64,000 nt of DNA from Cryptomeria japonica (taxonomy: Eukaryota > Streptophyta > Pinopsida > Cupressales > Cupressaceae). The translations under genes were made by a program, and so were the position numbers. Where the stretch lies: assembly GCF_030272615.1 (NCBI RefSeq), contig NC_081415.1:191548270-191612269 (forward strand). Reading direction: 5' to 3'. Position 1 is the first letter of the stretch; the number at the start of each line of letters is the position of its first letter. Of this stretch, positions 56,428 through 64,000 are shown one piece after another. The notes beneath the pieces are model-generated. The model made no database searches. It had not been told where the DNA came from and worked only from the letters and a program-made list of their open reading frames with translations.

Positions 56428-59400
56428 TCAAGAAGGTGAGCAACATGACAGAGGAACGACATCAAGCATAGCAGATGGAGCTATCACAAGATCCAAACAA
56501 GGACTATGCTCATGTGGTAAGTCACTTTGTTTGATTGTAGGAGATAGGATTAGGGTTTGTGAGAATTCAGTTGATAAATGCTTGTCCACATCAACATATT
56601 CATAGTCACTATCAGAAGCATTAGGATTTTTATTGCCATCATGAATAAAATTTTCACTCATTTTTTTATTAAGATTTATAGAAAGAGGAGCACGAACACG
56701 AATATGAGTAAAACCATCACATGTTTTTTGCAACTTACGATTTGGAGATGTAGGTTCAACATCTTTCTTGGGAGAAAATAGAATCATATCAACTATTGGA
56801 GTGTTGGGAGATGGAATATTTTAAGGAACAACTTCACAAGCTCGAGCATGATGTCTTCGTTGGTGGTCTCTCGCACAATGATTTCGTCAAGTCTTAGCGG
56901 AATACTGAGAAGGAGGAGGAATATTTATGAAAGGAGGAATAGTCTCCTCTTTGATAGTTGGAGGCTTCAGTTGAGGTCTTTTAGGTTGGACAAGAGGAGA
57001 AGCAGGCCTCTTCTCTCTATAAGAGGAAGGAAGTGAAATTGCAACATATAAAGGAGGAATGTTAGGTGTAGGAAGAAGACCAGGTTCATCATGAGGAGGA
57101 GGTACAGGTCTAACCCTAGGAGGAATATTGTTGTTCTTCTTAGGAGAAGCATAGTAACATCCATAGGAATAGATTGAAGATCTTCCTTAGGATGAAGATT
57201 AGTTCTCTCTGTGAGGGGCAGAACTTCATCTTTAAGTATGATAGGAATGTCAAGTGTTGGGGATCTAAGTTGACTTAAGGATAAGATCATATGTTTCTTT
57301 CATTTTTGATAAGATTGAAAAAGAGAATCGCTCCTTGATGGAAGAGATTAAAATTGCTTAGGCCAAAAGAAATCAATAGGAATGCTAGGGCTTCTTTCGA
57401 ATGGTCTAAATAAGCTATGATTCATAGTTATAATTTTGGCATTGTGAAGAAATTCCAAACACTTGTATGGCCTTCATGAAATATAGCCAAGGGTAGCCCA
57501 ACTTCACATAGAATTGCTCAGAAGAGGGTATGATAACAAAGTCAACATCCATAAATTTAGTATGAACCTCAACAGGAAGGGTGATAGAGCCAATGGTAGG
57601 ACAAGAGAATCCATCAAATAACTTCACAACTACATTAGAGGCATAATATATTTGTTTATGCAATTGTAAAGTGAAAAGATACTCCTTGGTGATGATGTGA
57701 ACCACACAAGAGGGATCAACAAGAGCGTCATGGCAAGGGATATCCCTAACCTTCACAACTATGTATAAAGGGCCATAGAGTGCTCTAATGGTCTCACTAG
57801 GGTCAAATGTAATACAATAATCCTTAGGCATATCTTATTTTTCTACCATATTTACCAAGTTCAGAGCAATAGAAGTGAGTTCCTCAGAGGAGAAAGATGT
57901 ATACTCAGTCTCAATCATGTTAGAGGCATGAGAAGGCAAAGGATTAGTAAAAAAATTAAGATTTTCATTAGGAGGAGCTACTGATTTATTTCCCTTATCA
58001 TTCACACCTACCATAGATATAGTATTGTTATCAATCAAATCTTGAATCTTACTTTTCAATGTGAAATATTTCTCAGTATCATGACCAGGCTGACGATGAA
58101 ATTGAAAAAAAGAATTGTTATCAAAATAAGGGGATGCAAGTTTAGAAGGATAAAATTATTTTATAGCAGGAAGTTTGATAACATTTCTTTGCAACAACTG
58201 AGACATAATACTATGTAAAGATTCATTCAAAGGAGTAAACTGTCTTTTTATTTGGAAAAATTTAGAAATAGAAGGCACACCTATTGTAGCATTCATATTG
58301 TTGTTGTTGACTATATCATTGAACTCGATGAATCATTTTGTTGGTTTGAACTTTAGAAATGGTTGTTGAACATTCTCCCCTTTTTCACTCGGAGCCATAG
58401 GAGTGGATTGCTCCATTTGACTCACAACCACTTGATAATTGTGGAGTGTTGCTCACAACTACGGAAAAGAAGTAAACTCAGACAAAAGTATCTTTTCCAT
58501 GATATATTTTTGCAAATTAGAAATGAAAATTCTTTAAATATCATTATTAGGTACATGAAAAGAAATTTGAGCACACAAATGCTTATATCTTCCAATAAAA
58601 TCAGTCATTTTTTCTTTAACACCTTGTTTACAATGCACTAAATTTGTCAGAGTGATTTTAGGACCAACGTTATTTTGAAATTATTGGATGAAAGCATTTT
58701 CTAGTTGTTAAAAATAAGTGATGGACTAAGAAGGCAAAGAGCAATACCATTGTAAATCGTTATCTCTTAATGTTCTTGTAAATAGTTTTGCAAGCAATCT
58801 TTGATCATAAGCAAAATTAGTACACAATGTTTGAAATATTTTGACATGCGTAAGAGGATCACCTTTTCTATTATAGAGTTCTAATTGAGGGACCTCCACA
58901 TGCTTAGGTGGTACAAATTTAACAATATCAAGATAAAGTGGGATTGCAACATCAAAGGTAGGCACACTAAACTTGGATTGACTCATTGAAGCAATTTGCT
59001 GTTGTAAGGAAGACACGGTTTGAGAAAGATTGTTAATGGTTGCATTGGTAGAAGAATTGATGTTAGATGTGGTTTATTGAGAAGATGGTGTGATGTTATT
59101 GAAGGAAGGCATGGATTGAGAATAAGGTGGTGGGACATTATGATAACTAGGCATAGGTGATGATTGTGTAGGAAACAAGACACTTAAAGGAGGAAAAAAA
59201 TTATGAATTGCCTCCTTGCGTCACATTGATTGGTTAAGGGATAATAGGAATACTTATGGAAGACATAGGTAAAGATGGAGGATTAAATGAAGAAGAGGGA
59301 TTTCCCCCATGACCAATGGTTGTAGGAATGACATTTTGAGTGGACGTAGCCATGATGTTTGAAGTGAAAGTAGGAATACTAGCCATTGAAGTGGTCAAAG

Positions 59401-59818
59401 GAATAAAATAAATGATTTGATTTGAAAGTTGTGAATAACCTAAGTTCTTAGCAAATGTCATGTAATATATCAATTTCGTTCTTATCACTTTGAATCATGT
59501 GTTTAAGGCCTTCAATTAATGGAAGAGATTCACTATTAGGGTATTCTTGGGACATCCATTGTTGAAAGTTATCAAATTGATTGTCCGATTTTGAAATTTG
59601 ATCTATGAAAACTCTAGTTAAAGCTTATTCTTCCTCATGGGATTCATCAATGGGATAAATGGGCTCATGATTAGGATGGGAAGAATTAGCATTATCCTCA
59701 TTAAAGAATTCACCAAATTATGCTCCATCTCCTTAGTAATTAAACCTTGGGAAGCTTTAATTCTAATTCTTCATCTAACAGGGATAGTGTAGGTAGGACT
59801 AATAGTGGTAAAACTCAT
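56428..59818 (-). pseudogene. Element G Gag-protease polyprotein (no RT), decayed
   Basis: The start is taken at 59818 (MSFTTISPTYTIPVR). An N-terminal region follows, then a Pro/Ser/Thr-rich stretch with MATSTQNVIPTTIGHGG. Gag domain is at 59016-58600 (VPTFDVAIPLYLDIVKFVPP; LELYNRKGDPLTHVKIF; LRDNDLQWYCSLP). A knuckle-like FHRQPGHDTEKYFTLKSK block is near 58090. Aspartic protease is at 57831-57430 (ALVDPSCVVHIITKEYL; VDFVIIPSS; LGYPWLYFMKAI), with the catalytic D-T/S-G written DPS. A Pro-rich tail runs to the stop at 56428-56430 (SCCSPS). I can follow about 1,130 codons with several stops and frame changes. The tail reads as protein right to the stop and a PPT follows, so lack of RT looks original rather than a truncation. 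Confidence 0.75.
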
Positions 59819-59916
59819 GCACTAGAGGGAAAATTGAAATTTTTAATTTTGAACAAAGCTTACAAAATTGAGTAATGCAAAATTTAAGAGAATAATGATT
59901 AAAAAAAATTGAAATT
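59819..59916. other. Leader remnant of element G
   Basis: AT-rich, interrupted by LTR H at 59917. Sequence after 63972 (AATTTCCAAAAATAATTT) is probably its continuation. Confidence 0.4.
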
Positions 59917-61284
59917 TGTTGGAGGAAGATAATGACACAACTATTAGCATTATTGGCATTAAGTTGTCATTGATGTCAACTGGTTTGGCATGGTCACTGA
60001 TGAGTAAGAAGTGGTGACCAGTATAGGAGAAGTAAGACATGATGATGTCAATCCATATGTATTTAAGCATATTGAAGGTAAGTTACTGGTACACATGAAA
60101 TACATCATCTACTAGTAAAGAAAGACCACCAACAAGACAAAGCAAGCAAGCAAGAGAAGAACTAAAGGATTTAAACCAATATACTCAGAGGATATTAATG
60201 TTGTCGATAAATGGACTGAGTAGTAGGACCAACATGTTTGATGGAAGGCCAAGTTGAACCACTGACAGAGACGAGGTTTGCAAGTATGAAGGCCCACCAG
60301 TGGAGTTAGGTTATACTAGTAAGGTGAGTTGAATCTGTAGTCAATATTGGTCAATGAAGAATGTCAAACCAACATAGAGAACCAAGTAGAGGTGGATGTC
60401 AACAAAGATGACAGCTAGAAGCCAGGTGGTGATAATGCACAAGCTGGTGAAGTGTGCATCGACGTAATAGTCAGCAAGCAAGTCGACTTTTATGAAGAAC
60501 TCACAAGTCATGGGAGGTTGCCAGAAGATTGTGGCTTGAGGAAGACAAGATGGCAAGCAATTGAACTTATCATGCAAGAAGATCTGATCTTCATACCCAT
60601 TTGCTGAAGGAAATAGTCAAGATTAATGGTGTACGACAAAGAAATACAGAAAAGCATGGTGCAGACCTCTAGATATAGAAAATGTACATTGGAATGCGAG
60701 GTGTTGGTGGTGTCAATTGATGACATGAAAATCATCTCTCTGGAAAAGAAGATCAAATCAAATCCAATACGGATCGAGTTGGTGAAGGCAAAACCTAACA
60801 CGACACTATTTGAATGTTGTTTTGGCAAGAACCCTAGATGATAAATATGTGAGCAAGAGACAGAAATAAGTTGATGCTTGATGCGAAGAGTGAGAGAGAA
60901 GAGAGCTTGAGCAAGGAGAAAGATCATCTTCCTTAGAGTTTATTCTAGGAAAGTTGCAGAGTGAGTTAGCAGGTGAACTAGTGAGAGGGTCTAACCGGTA
61001 GAGACAAAGTAACTAGTAAATTGTTGCGGGTCTAATAGTTAAGCTAACCAGTGATGTGTGTTTGATCAAGAAGGCATCCGAGAGTGACATAGTGGGGTGT
61101 GAGTTTGAGGGAGAAAGAAGAGAGGCTAGGAGTAACTAGTGAGTGACCAAATAGAGTAATCTATTAACCGATAGAAAGCCATTTATCAAGTGTTGCAGAA
61201 CTCATTTGTAATAAAGTGCTATAATTGTATTTAAATGATATTTCGTTGTACAACACTGAGTTGGATCTTGGTGCTCCTTGGGTT

Positions 61285-61652
61285 TATAGGAGTTGAGAAA
61301 AGACAACACCATAGGAGCCCAAATAATCTCTGCAAGATGAAAAACCTGTTACAAGGAGAAGCAATGAAGCAAATCACAGAAGGAAAGAATACACAGGAAA
61401 AATATGCTCCAAAAGATGAGAGCTCAATAATCTTCAAAATGTATTGTTAATAATAATCCTTCTTCATACAATGAAAAGAAATAACTCAACCTTTAATAGG
61501 TCAAGAAACCCTAAAAGGGGAAACCTAGGTTTGCACATAATAATTAATTATATGCACCTAAAGTTAGCTTAAGTGTAAAAGAGATAAAGGGAACTTAAAT
61601 AATTAAACAAATAATGTTTAATTAATCAAGTAAATACTCGAATACTCTAACA
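61285..61652 (-). repeat. 3' LTR of element I
   Basis: The window strand runs TATAGGAGTTGAG...ACTCTAACA and is nearly identical to 63312-63679. The PPT adjoins it on the right. Confidence 0.9.
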
Positions 61653-61666
61653 CCCCCCCTTAAGCT
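61653..61666 (-). other. Polypurine tract of element I
   Basis: The minus strand reads AGCTTAAGGGGGGG immediately before the LTR start TGTTAGAG. This fixes the element's strand as minus. Confidence 0.85.
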
Positions 61667-62759
61667 AGACTTAGGGAGAAGCTAAAACCTAGAATAGCTA
61701 ATGAAAGCAATAAATATGGGTCCCGGCAACAAGGCCTGATCAGGTACCCAAATACAATGAAATCTCTATGAACTGGAGAAATAGAGAAAACCACGTGGGA
61801 ACAAAACTCTACTCCAAAAAGAGATGAAAAAGAATATCACTGAAGCATGAAGAACTTGCAAAATCTGTCGAAGAATAACTGTTGATCTGAAGAACATCCA
61901 CTAAACTAGAACATGACTAGGTAGAGAAGACTATAATCTGCATGAGTGCCCTCAAATAACACTAGTCGAATTAGGAGGCAAACAAGGCAAAAACAACTGA
62001 AATCAAAGATACAGATGGCATGAGAAACTAAATCCTGAAGAGCTGATCAATCGAACCACGGAAGTAGTAGAACCAACAGGATACACCTCCCCATAATGCG
62101 GAAGTGGGAGAGGGACAGGAACACTAAAAAGGACAACCAAAAAAACTGCATGACGAAGAACCAAGAACATCAAAGGTGCTGAGACACATCATCATGAGGT
62201 GAATGTCATGGAAGGAACACTCACTTGACAAAGGAAGATGGCAAACAATAGGCAAACATCAACCCCCTCATGGCACTTGATCAATAGTGCATGTACAACA
62301 AGACACAAGATATGCAAGATTCCTAGTAAACAATGCATGATGGAACTTTATCTTAGTGCGTTTGCATATATACAATGCTACAATGATAAGAAGACTGGAA
62401 ATAGAAACGAGAATCAAAACAGAGACACCCTACTTAGAAAAGAGATCACAAGACCTTAAACAACCATGATATCCACTAGAGTGCTGAAAAGCAAAAAACT
62501 GAATAAAATATGCATGGAGTAGAATCTAGAAAAAAAACTCATATTTCTGGAAAGTACACAACACAAGCTTTCCGAAAATATAAAGTTTTCAAAAAATGGA
62601 GGTCGGATGCTCATTTTACGTCTCCCAGAGTACAAAAAAGAGACCTCACTTTGACTATAAAAAAACATAGCTAAACAGAAAAATTGGAAAAAATTACCAA
62701 CACCGTTCGTTTTTGAAAAAATGATTCCGTATGCCCAAGATAGGGCCAAAAAACCAAAC

Positions 62760-63270
62760 CCCCTCCTGAAAAAGCCAAAAAAGGGGGTCTGGTGGCCAGT
62801 GGGTGGTCCGGTGGCCGGGGAGAGGCGCTCCGGTGGCCGCCTGGCAGAGCCCCGGTGGTGGGGCAGAGCTGAGCCAGAAAAAAGGGTCAGGCGCAGGTGG
62901 GCGGCGGGGCCAGCAGCTACAGGACCTGCAGGCGAGGGACCGGGGAGCAATGGGGCTAAGCAGAGCATGGCCAGGGAGCAGGCGGTGGTCGGGGGAGCCA
63001 GCGGCTAAGCGCGGCAGCGGGCGGAGGGGCAGCCGAGAAGCGGCAGCCACAGGCTTGGCCGACAGGGGCCAGGAGCCAACAGGAGGTCGGGAGCCAGCAG
63101 GAGGTCGGGAAGAACCTGTTGTGGGGGTCGGAAAGGGGGCCACCAGGGGCTGGCACGGAGCCGTGGGGGCCGGAGGCCGAAGAAAGGTGGTGCGGGTCCC
63201 GAGGGTAGCCAGCGGTAGGAGCCGTACTGACACTAGCAAGGGCCCCATGGTACCCTGCGTACCATGGGAA
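62760..63270 (-). other. GC-rich core of element I with long open frames on both strands
   Basis: This block is far richer in G and C than anything else in the window. It is open for 256 codons on the minus strand (62694-63464, starting within the 5' LTR) and 225 on the plus strand. The products are Pro/Ala/Arg/Gly-rich low-complexity with no domain, as expected where stop codons are rare by composition, so I do not call a gene. It holds an 18-bp tandem pair (63072-63089 and 63090-63107, one mismatch). Captured host sequence or a structured RNA leader are both possible. Confidence 0.6.
63244..63268. repeat. Perfect 10-bp inverted repeat, 5-base loop
   Basis: CCCATGGTAC at 63244-63253, loop CCTGC, GTACCATGGG at 63259-63268. 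It lies 44 bp inside the 5' LTR of element I, close to where a primer-binding site should be. Confidence 0.85.
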
Positions 63271-63311
63271 CCCCCAAAAAAATTTCTTGCCAAAATTTTT
63301 ATAAAAAACCC

Positions 63312-63679
63312 TATAGGAGTTGAGAAAATACAACACCACAGGAGCCCAAATAATCTCTGCAAGCTGAAAAACCTGTTACAAGGAGAAGCAATGAAGCAAA
63401 TCACAGAAGGAAAGAATACACAAGAAAAATATGCTCCAAAAGATGAGAGCTCAATAATCTTCAAAATGTATTGTCAATAATAATCCTTCTTCATACAATG
63501 AAAAGAAAGAACTCAACCTTTAATAGGTCAAGAAACCCTAAAAGGGAAAACCTAGGTTTGCACATAATAATTAATTATATGCACCTAAAGTTAGCTTAAG
63601 TGTAAAAGAGATAAAGGGAACTTAAATAATTAAACAAATAATGTTTGATTAATCAAGTAAATACCTGAATACTCTAACA
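63312..63679 (-). repeat. 5' LTR of element I
   Basis: The same 368 bp as the 3' LTR with a handful of substitutions, followed by gggtt (63680-63684). Internal sequence starts at 63311 without a recognisable tRNA primer site. Confidence 0.9.
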
Positions 63680-64000
63680 GGGTTGGTGCCCTAAATCATT
63701 GTAATCCATTATTACATTGTGAGGATGGATTGGAGTAGTAGACTCCAGCAACATTTCTCACTGAGGTTTTTCCCATATTGGGTTTTCCTCATACATTTGG
63801 TGTTGTGGGTTGTATTTGTCTGTTTGCCTCTTTTGATATCTACATTTACCTTAGCAGTTCGATTGTTTAGTGCTTAGGGTAATAACTGGTATTCCAAGGT
63901 TGTTTAAAAAGAAAAGAATCTAGGAACCATTGATTCAACCCCCCTCTTAGTGGTACATTTTGTACAACAACAATTTCCAAAAATAATTTTTATGATAAAT

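Larger units (their letters stand above)
61285..63679 (-). mobile_element. Small non-autonomous LTR element I with GC-rich core
   Basis: Two 368-bp LTRs (61285-61652 and 63312-63679) are more than 95% alike by eye, with gggtt at 61280-61284 and 63680-63684. On the minus strand the LTR runs TGTTAGAG...CTCCTATA, so the ends are TG...TA rather than TG...CA in both copies. PPT: AGCTTAAGGGGGGG on the minus strand at 61653-61666. The internal 1.66 kb has no Gag or Pol motif. No iMet PBS follows the 5' LTR. The half next to the 5' LTR is strikingly GC-rich (about 62760-63270). It resembles a LARD/TRIM-type element that needs outside proteins. Confidence 0.82.
59917..63971 (+). mobile_element. Probable solo LTR H, interrupted by element I
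   Basis: It starts TGTTGGAGGAAG (59917) and has the family phrase TGGCATTAAGTTGTCATTGATGTCAAC (only part shown here). After removal of I (61285-63679) it continues GGTGCCCTAAATCATTG, then GTTTTTCCCATATTGGGTTTTCC (63761 area) and ATTCAACCCCCCTCTTAGTGG, ending GTACAACAAC near 63971. The spliced length is about 1.65 kb, in the range of the copia-type LTRs here. aatt flanks both sides, too short to prove a duplication. The window ends 29 bp later, so a 5' LTR with its element beyond is not excluded, though no PBS is seen. Confidence 0.6.

Noticed and set aside
57415-57831. Host aspartic protease gene
   Set aside because: It is in line with a gypsy Gag domain on the same strand and flanked by a PPT and LTR, so it is the retroelement protease.
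60626-60841. 71-codon plus-strand frame as a small gene
   Set aside because: It lies inside LTR H and has no domain or conserved context.
62694-63480. Long frames on both strands (256 and 225 codons) as genes
   Set aside because: They are Pro/Ala/Arg-rich low complexity, start in an LTR, overlap each other antisense, and are explained by high GC content.

Overview
The window is plant nuclear DNA made almost entirely of decayed, nested LTR retrotransposons. The evidence is Ty1/copia and Ty3/gypsy polyproteins, tRNA-iMet-type primer-binding sites, polypurine tracts (PPT), long TG...CA LTRs (0.4-1.7 kb) and 5-bp target-site duplications (TSDs). I found no host gene, rRNA, tRNA or CRISPR array. 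The high density of old, stop-ridden, nested elements suggests a very large genome. A gymnosperm (conifer) is my best guess, but that is inference.

Left flank (1-13.8 kb). Copia A (minus strand; 5' LTR 5180-6639) runs off the left edge. Its 3' LTR is interrupted by the end of a same-family LTR in opposite orientation. Next come a gypsy-like leader with short repeats, a minus-strand LTR with TATA box and non-iMet PBS (about 8.8-10.1 kb), a clean solo LTR (10711-11629, TSD catta), and an AT-rich plus-strand LTR-like region from 12161.

Central nest (13.8-51.8 kb). Copia F (minus, 13791-51838, TSD ttggt) was split by chromodomain gypsy B (plus, 15184-45401, TSD tcaac). B was split twice: by D (plus, 16077-32546, TSD atagg), a large element with gag and an unrecognised second ORF but no reverse transcriptase, and by copia C (minus, 34318-41905, TSD ttacc). 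D was split by copia E (plus, 19573 to about 28345), and E by a solo LTR (23210-24687). A second solo LTR of that family (48423-49855) interrupts F. Removing the inserts in order restores each host reading path, so the relative order of insertion can be read from the sequence.

Right flank (51.8-64 kb). After AT-rich DNA with weak LTR/PBS traces comes G, a minus-strand gypsy relative encoding only Gag and protease. It is followed by a probable solo LTR H (59917 to about 63971). H is interrupted by I (61285-63679, TSD gggtt), a small non-autonomous element with two 368-bp LTRs, TG...TA ends, a strikingly GC-rich core and a perfect hairpin near where a PBS should be.

No complete open polyprotein survives, so all coding entries are pseudogenes. 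The less ordinary signals are arrays of small hairpins shared by the copia-type LTRs, the pol-less element D, the gag-protease element G, the GC-rich element I, and a stop-codon spectrum that looks like methyl-cytosine decay.
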